Assembly: GCA_900767025.1 (NCBI GenBank)
Contig: CAAFXS010000014.1
Span: forward strand, 62,001 to 126,000
Reading direction: 5' to 3'
From: Clostridia bacterium
Lineage (GTDB): Bacteria; Bacillota; Clostridia; Oscillospirales; Acutalibacteraceae
Length of the DNA stretch: 64,000 nt
In this document: positions 34,771-43,214 of the stretch, one piece after another
Numbering within the stretch: the stretch's first letter is position 1
How the letters are laid out: the number at the start of each line of letters is the position of its first letter
The notes under the pieces: generated by a model
Databases searched by the model: none
Seen by the model: only the letters and a program-made list of their open reading frames with translations
What the model was told of the DNA's origin: nothing
Position numbers and translations under genes: made by a program

Positions 34771-35298
34771 ATGAGTAACATAAGAACGGCTGCTTCAAAG
34801 GATTTTGACAGCATATTTGAGATAATTGAAAAGAGCTTTCCCCCCGATGAATACAGGGACTACGATGAACACAAAATGCTTTTTGACCAAGGAGCGTTTA
34901 CTGTTTTTGTCATTGACGATGAGGAAACGAAAAAGGTCAAGGCATTTATCACCCTTTGGCAATTTGAGGAATTTGCATATGTGGAGCATTTTGCCGTGTC
35001 ACCCGAATTTAGAAATCAGGGTTTAGGCGCAGAGCTTTTGAATTTTGTTAAAAGCAGTCTCAACCGCACCGCCTGCCTTGAGGTTGAACCGCCTCAAAGT
35101 GATTTTGCAAAAAGGCGTATCGGCTTTTACGAAAGAAACGGCTTTTATCTTAACAGCTATCCCTATATTCAGCCTGCATTTTCAAAGGATAAAAAGCCCG
35201 TTGAGCTTATGATTATGACAACAGGCGGTACTGTGACTGAGGAAATGTATGAAAAAATCAGAGACACCCTTTATAAAAAAGTATACAAAGTCCGTTAA
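34771..35298 (+). CDS. GNAT family N-acetyltransferase
   Basis: A 175-residue acetyltransferase. The acetyl-CoA binding motif A appears as V-S-P-E-F-R-N-Q-G-L-G-A-E-L-L near residue 75-90, preceded by a beta-bulge strand and followed by the F-Y-E-R-N-G-F motif. The SD GGAGG lies 8 nt before the ATG. It is the third gene of the DUF523 operon. Acceptor unknown. Confidence 0.88.
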   Translation: MSNIRTAASKDFDSIFEIIEKSFPPDEYRDYDEHKMLFDQGAFTVFVIDDEETKKVKAFITLWQFEEFAYVEHFAVSPEFRNQGLGAELLNFVKSSLNRTACLEVEPPQSDFAKRRIGFYERNGFYLNSYPYIQPAFSKDKKPVELMIMTTGGTVTEEMYEKIRDTLYKKVYKVR

Positions 35299-35332
35299 AT
35301 TTCACATATCCCCGGGAAATATTCACATTCTG

Positions 35333-35361
35333 TTGACAGGGTCAATATTTTAAGATATGTT
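35333..35361 (+). promoter_or_regulatory. Promoter of the APH-like kinase and MATE genes
   Basis: TTGACA at 35333-35338, 17-bp spacer, TATGTT at 35356-35361. Confidence 0.65.
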
Positions 35362-35385
35362 TAAAGCATAGGAAGGGGTATTCTT

Positions 35386-36363
35386 ATGATTAGTAAAACA
35401 AAATTTGAATTAGAGGACAAAAAAATAAGAGAGCTTTTTGCCAAAGCAGGAATTAACGGAATAACTGAAATTTCACCCTTGAGTGCAGGTGAATTCAATG
35501 CAGTTTATCAGGTTAATGCGGACAAAAGCTATGTGCTGAAAATTGCGCCGGGCAGCGATGCACCTGTAATGACCTATGAAAAAAATATGATGCAATCCGA
35601 GGTTCAGTGGTACAGGCTTATATCGGAAAACACAGATATCAGAGTGCCTGAAATTTATTTTTCCGATTTTACAAAGGAGCTGATACCTGCCGACTATTTC
35701 ATTATGGAAAAGCTTGAGGGCAGGCACAAAAACGAGATTAAAACAGACAGCAGCATCGCTATTTCAAAAACAGCACAAATGGTTGCACAGATACATAAAA
35801 TTCACGGCGGTGAGTTCGGCTACATACAAAACGGTTTGCACCCGGACTGGTACAGTGCCCTTGGTTCGATGATTGAAAATATTATTTCCGACTGCGAAAA
35901 GGTCGGCAAGCGAACTAAAAAGGGTGAAGAGCTTTTAAGATATGCGGACAAATACAAGGATATCTTAAAGGTGGTCCCCTGCTCTATGGTTAACTATGAT
36001 TTGTGGGACCCGAATATTTTATGCACCGTTGATGAAAGCGGAGAAATTCATTACTCCTGGATTGACCCTGAAAGGAGCTTTTGGGGTGATTTCATGTTTG
36101 ATTTCATCTGCCTTGAAAACTGTGTTTTGCCTCTTAAAGCCAAAACAAAGTCCATTGAGGCTTACAACAAATTCAGTGAGCAAAAGGTAACCCTTTGCCG
36201 TGAAACAGAAATAAGATACGCCTTTGCCCAATGCTTTATGGGACTTATTCAGGAGGTTGAAAAGTATTACCGCTACACACCGAAAAACTTTGGCTGGTGG
36301 AGGAATATTCTTGCCTCCTCTGCAATGTATTCGGCAGGCTTTAAGGTGCTGAAAAATGGATAA
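35386..36363 (+). CDS. Aminoglycoside phosphotransferase (APH)-fold kinase
   Basis: A 325-residue protein-kinase-like small-molecule kinase. The N-lobe has Y-V-L-K-I-A-P-G and an acidic helix. The catalytic loop reads N-Y-D-L-W-D-P-N-I-L, with the usual H-G-D replaced by N-Y-D but Asp and Asn retained. The metal-binding segment is W-I-D-P-E-R-S-F-W-G-D. The closest activities are choline, homoserine, sugar or aminoglycoside phosphorylation; the substrate is unknown. The gene overlaps the MATE gene by 8 nt, so the two are expressed together. Confidence 0.82.
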   Translation: MISKTKFELEDKKIRELFAKAGINGITEISPLSAGEFNAVYQVNADKSYVLKIAPGSDAPVMTYEKNMMQSEVQWYRLISENTDIRVPEIYFSDFTKELIPADYFIMEKLEGRHKNEIKTDSSIAISKTAQMVAQIHKIHGGEFGYIQNGLHPDWYSALGSMIENIISDCEKVGKRTKKGEELLRYADKYKDILKVVPCSMVNYDLWDPNILCTVDESGEIHYSWIDPERSFWGDFMFDFICLENCVLPLKAKTKSIEAYNKFSEQKVTLCRETEIRYAFAQCFMGLIQEVEKYYRYTPKNFGWWRNILASSAMYSAGFKVLKNG

Positions 36364-37684
36364 GCAAAAGAAAATTGAAGAAATGGGAAATAAGAGTATC
36401 CCCCGTCTTTTAGCCGAGTATTCCTCTGTCACCTTCTGCGCTCTGCTTTTTTCTGCGCTTTACAATATTGTTGACACACTTTTTGTAAGCCGCGGAGTCG
36501 GTGACAGTGCAATGGGCGGAGTGTCGGTGGTATTTCCCTTTATGATTTTGCAGGGTGCCTTTGCGCAGGCAGTTGGCGGAGGCGCCGCATCAATAATCTC
36601 ACGGCATTTAGGTAAAAAAGAGTATGAAAATGCCGGTAATATCACAGCAAACGCAATGCTTTTGTTTTACACTACCACAATACTGATAAGTATAGTGGGA
36701 TTAATTTTTATAACACCGATTTTGAAAATTATGGGAGCAGAGGGTGAAATAATGCCTTATGCCAAGGACTATTTCACAATAATACTGCTTTCAAATGTGT
36801 TTTCAACAGGCTTTTCCTCTATCATACGGGCAGAGGGAAGAATGAAATATTCTCTGCTTATTTGGCTTATCCCCACAGCGATAAACATTGCGCTCGACGG
36901 ATTGTTTATATACGCACTGCATATGGGAGTTAAGGGCGCGGCGCTGGCAACTGCAATGTGCCAGTTTACAAGCTTTTGTATGAGTGTGCTCTTTTTTACA
37001 CGGTTGAGCGCGCAGAAATTCACAAAAATTAAAATAAGCATAAAAAGAATTTTTGACATAATATCCGCAGGAGTTCCCGTGCTAATACAGATGGGCAGTA
37101 TGTCGGTTATATTTTTAATCATTAACCGTATTCTTTCACAGTTCAGCGGAGCACAGGGTATAACGATTTTTGCCTATGTCAGCAAAATTATTACTCTTGC
37201 CGTCGTTCCCATTAATGCAGTTGCCCAGGCGGTATCCCCCATTTCAGGCTACAATATCGGTGCCGGCAGGCAAAAAAGAGTAAAGCAGACGCTTATTACA
37301 TCGGTTTCATTTTGCGAGATATATGCAGTAATTGCTTTTTTGCTTTCCTTTATTATTTCAGACAGGCTGATTTCCTTCTTCACCTCGGACATTTCGATTA
37401 TTGAGTCAGGCGGAAACGCACTGTTAATCCTGTCGCCGTCGTTATTTTTTGCACCGTTTACCGTTGTTGCAGGCTCATATTTTTTGTCGGCAGGGAAAAA
37501 GCTTTCGGCATCTGCCGTCAGTCTTTGCATACCGCTTATGCTTTTCTGTGCAATAGCCCTGTTGTCAAACAAATTCGGTATTAACGGCATATGGATTTCC
37601 ATTCCGATTTCCTGTGCAATAGCCGGGGCAATTACATTTTTGCCTGCAATAATATCCGTAAAAAAAATCAAGGAGGGTTCGTAA
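36356..37684 (+). CDS. MATE family efflux transporter
   Basis: A 442-residue polytopic transporter with two six-helix halves. The first half has L-Y-N-I-V-D-T-L-F-V-S-R and A-V-G-G-G-A-A-S-I-I-S-R-H-L-G. The second has I-T-L-A-V-V-P-I-N-A-V-A-Q-A-V-S-P-I-S-G-Y-N-I-G-A. Members export cationic drugs using Na+ or H+. Coupling to the APH-like kinase gene suggests a paired modify-and-export function, but this is inference. The stop codon lies in the loop of a bidirectional terminator shared with atpC. Confidence 0.92.
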   Translation: MDKQKKIEEMGNKSIPRLLAEYSSVTFCALLFSALYNIVDTLFVSRGVGDSAMGGVSVVFPFMILQGAFAQAVGGGAASIISRHLGKKEYENAGNITANAMLLFYTTTILISIVGLIFITPILKIMGAEGEIMPYAKDYFTIILLSNVFSTGFSSIIRAEGRMKYSLLIWLIPTAINIALDGLFIYALHMGVKGAALATAMCQFTSFCMSVLFFTRLSAQKFTKIKISIKRIFDIISAGVPVLIQMGSMSVIFLIINRILSQFSGAQGITIFAYVSKIITLAVVPINAVAQAVSPISGYNIGAGRQKRVKQTLITSVSFCEIYAVIAFLLSFIISDRLISFFTSDISIIESGGNALLILSPSLFFAPFTVVAGSYFLSAGKKLSASAVSLCIPLMLFCAIALLSNKFGINGIWISIPISCAIAGAITFLPAIISVKKIKEGS

Positions 37685-37700
37685 CCCTCCTTATATTTTA
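37660..37700. terminator. Bidirectional terminator containing the stop region of both MATE and atpC genes
   Basis: A perfect 10-bp stem (37670-37679 with 37683-37692) surrounds the MATE stop codon, and its right arm reaches the atpC stop codon at 37691-37693. On the minus strand it is followed by an eight-T run. Confidence 0.8.
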
Positions 37701-38104
37701 TGCCTGTTTTTAACTTTAAGTCTTTCCATTGCACGGGCAAGGTTTGCCTGTGAATGATAATATTCAAGCTGTGAGCGTTTTTGACGGAGCTCCTCCTCCG
37801 CTCTCAGCTTTGCGTCCTCGGCTCTTCTTGCGTCTATTTCCTCCGGTAGCTCGGCGGAAATGCAAACAAGAGTTGCGGTGTTATCAAGAAATTCAAGAAA
37901 GCCGCTGCCCACAAAGGCACGGATATCCTTACCCTGTGCGTCAATAATTTTCATTTCCCCTGCGTCAATAGGCACTATGCAGTTTTCGTGGTTAGCCAAA
38001 AAGCCCTCACTGCCGTTATCTGCAACAGGCAGTACCACGGACTGTGCCTCGCCGTCAAAGAAAATTTTATTGGAGGCAATGATTTTCAGCGAAAAAGATT
38101 TCAT
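37691..38104 (-). CDS. atpC: ATP synthase epsilon subunit
   Basis: Central-stalk subunit regulating F1. The 137 residues comprise the N-terminal beta-sandwich (with G-S-E-G-F-L-A-N-H-E-N-C-I-V-P) and the C-terminal two-helix domain rich in Arg and Ala. It is the last gene of the atp operon and has an AAGGAGG SD. Convergent with the MATE gene, 6 bp apart. Confidence 0.94.
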   Translation of the reverse strand: MKSFSLKIIASNKIFFDGEAQSVVLPVADNGSEGFLANHENCIVPIDAGEMKIIDAQGKDIRAFVGSGFLEFLDNTATLVCISAELPEEIDARRAEDAKLRAEEELRQKRSQLEYYHSQANLARAMERLKVKNRHKI

Positions 38105-38118
38105 ATCAAAGTGCCTCC

Positions 38119-39513
38119 TTACAGGCTATCGGACATTTCCTTTGCATTTTTCAAAACATCGTCAATAGTGCCGGTGTTGAAAAATGCCATTTCGGGAATA
38201 TCGTCAACCTCGCCGTCAACAATCGCCTTGAAGCCTCTTACGCTTTCCTTAACAGGAACATACACACCCTGCTTGCCTGTGAATGCTTCGGCAACATGGA
38301 AGGGCTGCGACAGGAATTTTTCAATTTTCCTTGCACGGTAAACGGTGAGCTTATCGTCGTCGGAAAGCTCCTCCATACCGAGAATTGCAATAATATCCTG
38401 AAGCTCCTTATATTTTTGCAGGTATGCCTGAACCTTTCTGGCAACCTCGTAATGCTCCTGACCCACAACATCTGCCTCAAGTATACGGGAGTTTGACTCC
38501 AGCGGGTCAACGGCAGGATAGATACCCTTTTCAACAATTTTTCTTGAAAGCACCGTTGTTGCATCAAGATGCGCAAAGGTGGTTGCAGGAGCCGGGTCTG
38601 TCAAGTCATCGGCAGGAACATAAACCGCCTGAACAGAGGTAATTGAACCGTTTCGTGTTGATGCGATACGCTCCTGAAGCTCGCCCACATCAGTTGCAAG
38701 GGTTGGCTGATAGCCTACGGCTGACGGCATTCTGCCCAAAAGAGCGGAAACCTCCGAGCCTGCCTGAACAAAACGGAATATGTTATCAATAAACAGCAGC
38801 ACATCTCTGTGATCCACATCACGAAAATATTCTGCCATTGTAAGACCTGTTTCCGCAACACGCATACGGGCTCCGGGCGGCTCGTTCATCTGACCGAACA
38901 CAAGAGCGGTTTTTTCAAGAACACCGCTTTCGCCCATTTCATTCCACAAATCGTTACCCTCACGGCTACGCTCACCTACACCGGTGAAAATCGAATAACC
39001 GCCGTGGCGTGTGGCAACATTTGTGATAAGCTCCTGAATAAGCACTGTTTTACCTACGCCGGCACCGCCGAACAAGCCGATTTTTCCGCCCTTTTGATAA
39101 GGGGTCAGCAGGTCGATAACCTTAATTCCCGTTTCAAGAATTTCAATATCGGACGCCTGCTCCTCGAAGGAGGGCGCTTTTCTGTGTATCTCCCACTGCT
39201 CTTCATTTTCAAGGCTTTCCTTTCCGTCGATGGTTTCGCCCACAACATTGAAAAGCCTGCCGAGAGTTTTTTTGCCAACCGGAACCTTAATTGCACCGCC
39301 TGTTGCGGTAACCTCCATATCCTTGGAAAGACCCTCCGAGGCGGCAAGCATAATACAGCGGACAGTGCCTGCTCCGATATGCTGGCTGACCTCCATTACA
39401 AGTCTTTTTCCGTTAACTGTAACCTCAAGAGCGTCCTTTATGTTAGGCAGCTCCTGGCTGAATTCAACATCAACAACAGGACCCATTACCTGAACAATTT
39501 TGCCTTTATTCAT
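38119..39513 (-). CDS. atpD: ATP synthase beta subunit
   Basis: Catalytic F1 subunit of 464 residues, with Walker A G-G-A-G-V-G-K-T-V-L, the catalytic glutamate in G-E-R-S-R-E-G-N-D-L-W, the D-E-L-S-D-D-type loop near the C-terminus (here E-L-S-D-D-D-K-L) and A-L-L-G-R-M-P-S-A-V-G-Y-Q-P-T-L. It is of usual length and sits between gamma and epsilon. Confidence 0.98.
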   Translation of the reverse strand: MNKGKIVQVMGPVVDVEFSQELPNIKDALEVTVNGKRLVMEVSQHIGAGTVRCIMLAASEGLSKDMEVTATGGAIKVPVGKKTLGRLFNVVGETIDGKESLENEEQWEIHRKAPSFEEQASDIEILETGIKVIDLLTPYQKGGKIGLFGGAGVGKTVLIQELITNVATRHGGYSIFTGVGERSREGNDLWNEMGESGVLEKTALVFGQMNEPPGARMRVAETGLTMAEYFRDVDHRDVLLFIDNIFRFVQAGSEVSALLGRMPSAVGYQPTLATDVGELQERIASTRNGSITSVQAVYVPADDLTDPAPATTFAHLDATTVLSRKIVEKGIYPAVDPLESNSRILEADVVGQEHYEVARKVQAYLQKYKELQDIIAILGMEELSDDDKLTVYRARKIEKFLSQPFHVAEAFTGKQGVYVPVKESVRGFKAIVDGEVDDIPEMAFFNTGTIDDVLKNAKEMSDSL

Positions 39514-39528
39514 TTTAAGGACACCTCC

Positions 39529-40413
39529 TTATATTTCTTCAATTTGCTGTGCCTTTGCACCTGCCACAACCTCGGTTATTTCCTGGGTAATGGCAGCCTG
39601 CCTTACACGGTTATATTCTATGCCCAGCTGTCTGAGCATATCCTTGGCGGCATCGGTAGCCGTTTGCATAGCCATCATTCTTGCATTATGCTCACAGCAG
39701 TAGGACTCAACCAAAGCACCGTAAACATAGCCTGCAATACAGTCGGGAACAATATGCTCAAACACCGTATCAATATCAGGCTCAAAGGAACAGCTTTCGT
39801 AATTATTCTTTTCGTCGTCACAGCGTTCAGGTCTTTTGAGGGGTAAAAGCTGATCAATCTCCGCATTAAAGGAAACCGAATTAACCATACGGGTATAAAC
39901 GATATAAACCTCGTCAAGCTCTCTGCGTTTAAACAGGTCAACAATCTTTTCGCTTATTACCCTTGCCCTGTTTACATTCGGATTTTGGGCGGTGTATTTA
40001 AAATCAATATCAACAGGGATATTCTTTTTTTCAAAATACCGTCTGCCCACCTGACCTACAACGAAAAGCATATTCTCATTATCGGACAGAGCCTCTTTTT
40101 CGGCAATTTTGATAACATTATGGTTATATGCACCTGCCATTCCCTTGTCGGCAGTTACAACAATATAACCCTGCTTGCGCTTTTGCTTTGGAATTTCCTT
40201 TCGCTCGTCAAAGAACTCATTGCCTGTTTCGGGTGAAAGGTCAAGGATTTTTGCCATGGATTCCTGAAGCGCATAGAAATAAGGCTCTGTATTTTTTAAA
40301 TCTCTTCGTGCCTTTTGAAGCTTTGAGGAGGAAATCATACACATAGCGTTGGTGATTTTCATAGTATCCTTAATAGACTTCATTCTGGCAAGAATTTCAC
40401 GAGCATTAGCCAT
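39529..40413 (-). CDS. atpG: ATP synthase gamma subunit
   Basis: Rotor shaft of F1, 294 residues. The N-terminal helix R-E-I-L-A-R-M-K-S-I-K-D-T-M-K-I-T-N-A-M and C-terminal helix Y-N-R-V-R-Q-A-A-I-T-Q-E-I-T-E-V-V-A-G-A form the coiled coil in the alpha3beta3 cavity. The gene overlaps the end of the delta-alpha gene by 8 nt. Confidence 0.96.
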   Translation of the reverse strand: MANAREILARMKSIKDTMKITNAMCMISSSKLQKARRDLKNTEPYFYALQESMAKILDLSPETGNEFFDERKEIPKQKRKQGYIVVTADKGMAGAYNHNVIKIAEKEALSDNENMLFVVGQVGRRYFEKKNIPVDIDFKYTAQNPNVNRARVISEKIVDLFKRRELDEVYIVYTRMVNSVSFNAEIDQLLPLKRPERCDDEKNNYESCSFEPDIDTVFEHIVPDCIAGYVYGALVESYCCEHNARMMAMQTATDAAKDMLRQLGIEYNRVRQAAITQEITEVVAGAKAQQIEEI

Positions 40414-42442
40414 TTTTTGTACTTACCTTCTTAAATTCGTCAACCGCAGTCAAAATCTGCTCTCTGATTTCATCATCAAGCACCTTTTCCCTTTCGATAA
40501 AAGAGGAAATCTGCGGGAAATTGTCGCTGATATAATTTAACATTTCCTTTTGGAAGGCCTTGATTTCATCCACGGGAACATCCATAAATTTCTTTCCCGA
40601 GGCGGCAACAAGGGTTATAACCATATCGGACATTGAAAGCGGACTGCCCAGAGGCTGCTTAAGCAGCTCCATAAGGCCCTTTCCGTAGGTAAGACCGGCC
40701 TTTGTCTCCTCATCAAGATCGGAGGAGAACTGGGTAAACACTTCCATTTCCCTGAACTGAGCCAGGTCGATACGCAGTGTACCGGCGGCCTTTTTCATAG
40801 CCTTGGTCTGTGCCGCACCGCCTACACGGGACACCGAAAGTCCAACATTAACGGCAGGCCTCATTCCGCTGAAGAACAAATCGCTTTCAAGGAAAATCTG
40901 ACCGTCGGTAATGGAAATAACATTTGTTGGAATGTAGGCGGAAACATCACCTGACTGAGTTTCAATAATAGGCAGAGCTGTTATTGAACCGCCGCCAAGC
41001 TCGTCATTAAGCTTGCTTGAACGCTCCAGCAGCCTTGAATGAAGATAGAAAACATCACCGGGATAAGCCTCTCTGCCCGGGCTTCTTTCAAGCAAAAGCG
41101 AAAGAGCACGGTAGGCTACCGCGTGCTTGCTTAAATCATCGTAAACAATAAGACAATCCTTGCCCTGATACATAAAGTGCTCGGCAATAGCCGTTGCACA
41201 GTAGGGTGAAATGTACTGGAGCGATGCAGGCTCGGACGCAGTGGAGCACACAACAATTGTGTAATCCATAGCCCCTGCCTTGCGCAGTGTATTTACAATT
41301 TTGGAAACGCTGGACGCCTTCTGTCCTATTGCGTTATAAATACAAATTACATCCTTGCCCTTTTGATTGATAATGGTATCAAGGGCAATAGAGGTTTTAC
41401 CCGTCTGCCTGTCGCCGATAATAAGCTCTCTCTGTCCTCTGCCTATGGGGAACATTGAGTCGATTGAAAGTATACCTGTTGCCATAGGAGTATCAACGCT
41501 CTTACGGTCAACAATTGACGGAGCGGGATTTTCAACAGGTCTGTAATCCTCTGCATCAATTTCGCCCTTGCCGTCGATAGGCTCTCCAAGAGAGTTAACT
41601 ACCCTGCCGATAAACTCACTGCCAACAGGCACGCCTGCGGTTTTATGAGTTCTTTTAACCTTTGTACCCTGCTGAATACCCACATCACTGCCGAAAAGGA
41701 TAATGCCGATATGATGCTTTTTAATATCCTGCACCATACCCTTAACGCCGTTTTCAAGCACAACAATTTCGCCGTACATAGCATGTTCAAGACCCTGGAT
41801 AACGGCAATGCCGTCGCCTACTCTGATAACGGTGCCGATTTCCTCGCCGTTGGCGCGGTGCTCGTAATCGTTAATGTCCTTTTTAAGCACGGCAATAACG
41901 GAGCTTTCGTCAACGGTGGTTTCACGGGCGGATTTCATAACCTTTTCCTTAATAGCGTCAAGCTTGGATTTAAGGCTGAAATCAAATTCCTTGCCCTCCG
42001 CACGGATAATAAATCCGCCGATAAGGCTTTCGTCCTTAACTATACTGATTTTAGCACTGCCGGCATTCATTTCCCTGCAGACAAACTTTTTGATGCCCTT
42101 AAGCTGTTCCTTATCAGGCGGAGTGACGCAATAAATTGTTGCGTCGGCTATCCTGTGCTTTTTGTCATAAGCAGAGGAATATGCCTCAATAATTTCTTTG
42201 AGAAGGTTTACCTTACAGTTCTCTGCAAGAGAGCAGATAAATTCCTCCACCGACGGCGGAAACAGGTCGTCGGAAACACGCTTTTTTTCCTCAAGTCTGA
42301 TATTTGGGTCATCAAGAATATCTGCCAGCTCCTTTGAGGAGGTAATTATTCTCAATGCCGCCTCCAAAGAGGGTATATCCGCTTCGGTGCAAAGGAGCTT
42401 GTCAACGCAGCTGTCAATATAATCTTCTGTATTCTGACTCAT
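40406..42442 (-). CDS. ATP synthase delta-alpha fusion (AtpH-AtpA in one reading frame)
   Basis: One uninterrupted 678-codon frame. Residues 1 to about 168 are the peripheral-stalk delta subunit (OSCP), ending in the usual G-G-F-I-I-R-A...F-D-F-S-L-K-S-K-L-D-A-I-K. Residues about 169-678 are a full alpha subunit: N-terminal helix, G-T-V-I-R-V-G-D-G-I-A, Walker A G-D-R-Q-T-G-K-T-S near residue 345, the alpha arginine region, and L-P-I-I-E-T-Q-S-G-D-V-S-A-Y-I. No stop or frameshift separates the two parts. A methionine at residue 169 with an AAGGA 7 nt upstream could start free alpha of 510 residues, the normal alpha length. The gene begins on the TAATG of atpF. A fused protein at 3 alpha per 1 delta would be a stoichiometry problem unless free alpha is also made. 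Confidence 0.93.
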   Translation of the reverse strand: MSQNTEDYIDSCVDKLLCTEADIPSLEAALRIITSSKELADILDDPNIRLEEKKRVSDDLFPPSVEEFICSLAENCKVNLLKEIIEAYSSAYDKKHRIADATIYCVTPPDKEQLKGIKKFVCREMNAGSAKISIVKDESLIGGFIIRAEGKEFDFSLKSKLDAIKEKVMKSARETTVDESSVIAVLKKDINDYEHRANGEEIGTVIRVGDGIAVIQGLEHAMYGEIVVLENGVKGMVQDIKKHHIGIILFGSDVGIQQGTKVKRTHKTAGVPVGSEFIGRVVNSLGEPIDGKGEIDAEDYRPVENPAPSIVDRKSVDTPMATGILSIDSMFPIGRGQRELIIGDRQTGKTSIALDTIINQKGKDVICIYNAIGQKASSVSKIVNTLRKAGAMDYTIVVCSTASEPASLQYISPYCATAIAEHFMYQGKDCLIVYDDLSKHAVAYRALSLLLERSPGREAYPGDVFYLHSRLLERSSKLNDELGGGSITALPIIETQSGDVSAYIPTNVISITDGQIFLESDLFFSGMRPAVNVGLSVSRVGGAAQTKAMKKAAGTLRIDLAQFREMEVFTQFSSDLDEETKAGLTYGKGLMELLKQPLGSPLSMSDMVITLVAASGKKFMDVPVDEIKAFQKEMLNYISDNFPQISSFIEREKVLDDEIREQILTAVDEFKKVSTKNG
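41936..41950 (-). promoter_or_regulatory. Possible internal ribosome binding site and start codon for free ATP synthase alpha
   Basis: Within the fusion gene, AAGGA (41950-41946) stands 7 nt before an in-frame ATG (41938-41936), exactly at the delta/alpha junction. Initiation there would give a 510-residue alpha subunit beginning M-K-S-A-R-E-T-T-V-D-E. Confidence 0.5.
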
Positions 42443-42924
42443 TATTCATCACTGCCTTTGCCCAAAAATTCATTATATATTTCATTGTCAACATCAGACG
42501 ACGCCTGTCTGCCCACAACCTTTTCAGCCGTTTCCATAGCAAGCTGTGCAATTTCTTCCTTAATGGCACGCCTTGCCTTTTCGGTTTCAATATCAGCCGC
42601 TTTTTTAGCGTCCGCCTTGATTTTGTCCGCCTCGTTATGAGCACGGTCAAGGATGGTGTTGTATTCATTTTTGGCAGACTCTCTTGTTTTGGCAAGGATT
42701 TGCTTTTTCTCATCCTCAACGCCCTCAAGCTGAGCCTCGTACTGCTGTTTAAGCTCTTCTGCAAGGCTGTTTGTTTCGTCAGCCTGCCTGAACTGATCAT
42801 CAATTAATTCTTTTCTTTTATCAAGAGTTCTCTTAATTGGCTTAAAGAGGAAAAGCCTCATAAGCACGAAAAAGATAATAAGATTGATAAAGGTCCAAAG
42901 AATATTCCAGTCAAACTTTAGCAT
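42442..42924 (-). CDS. atpF: ATP synthase b subunit
   Basis: Peripheral-stalk subunit, 160 residues: one N-terminal membrane helix (about 9-28) and a long charged coiled coil to the C-terminus with A-D-K-I-K-A-D-A-K-K-A. It ends on TAATG shared with the delta-alpha gene. Only one b gene is present, so the stalk is expected to be a b homodimer. Confidence 0.94.
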   Translation of the reverse strand: MLKFDWNILWTFINLIIFFVLMRLFLFKPIKRTLDKRKELIDDQFRQADETNSLAEELKQQYEAQLEGVEDEKKQILAKTRESAKNEYNTILDRAHNEADKIKADAKKAADIETEKARRAIKEEIAQLAMETAEKVVGRQASSDVDNEIYNEFLGKGSDE

Positions 42925-42957
42925 TAACTGTTTTTCCTTTCAGTAAGAATAAATCAC

Positions 42958-43185
42958 TTATTTTATCAATAAGATGATTAGGAACGACGCAACAAGTCCG
43001 TAAACCGCGGTAGCCTCGGAAAGAGCGGCACCGATAATAAGGGTTGAACGGATTTGGTTAGCAGCCTCCGGCTGACGGGCAATTGACTCAACTGCCTTAC
43101 CTGTTGCAATACCGATACCTATACCGGCACCGATACCGCAAAGTACCGCAATACCTGCACCGATAGCAATAATTGATCCTGTCAT
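42958..43185 (-). CDS. atpE: ATP synthase c subunit (rotor ring), H+-type
   Basis: A 75-residue hairpin of two membrane helices joined by the polar loop A-R-Q-P-E-A. The ion-carrying carboxylate is Glu57 in S-E57-A58-T59-A-V-Y. Compared with the Na+-binding ring of Ilyobacter tartaricus, the Gln of helix 1 is Ile24 and the Ser after the Glu is Ala58. The Na+ ligand set is therefore incomplete, and the enzyme is inferred to be proton-coupled. Helix 1 carries the G-x-G-x-G-x-G packing motif. Confidence 0.95.
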   Translation of the reverse strand: MTGSIIAIGAGIAVLCGIGAGIGIGIATGKAVESIARQPEAANQIRSTLIIGAALSEATAVYGLVASFLIILLIK

Positions 43186-43214
43186 AATTTTTCTCCTTTG
43201 AATAACTGAATAAA

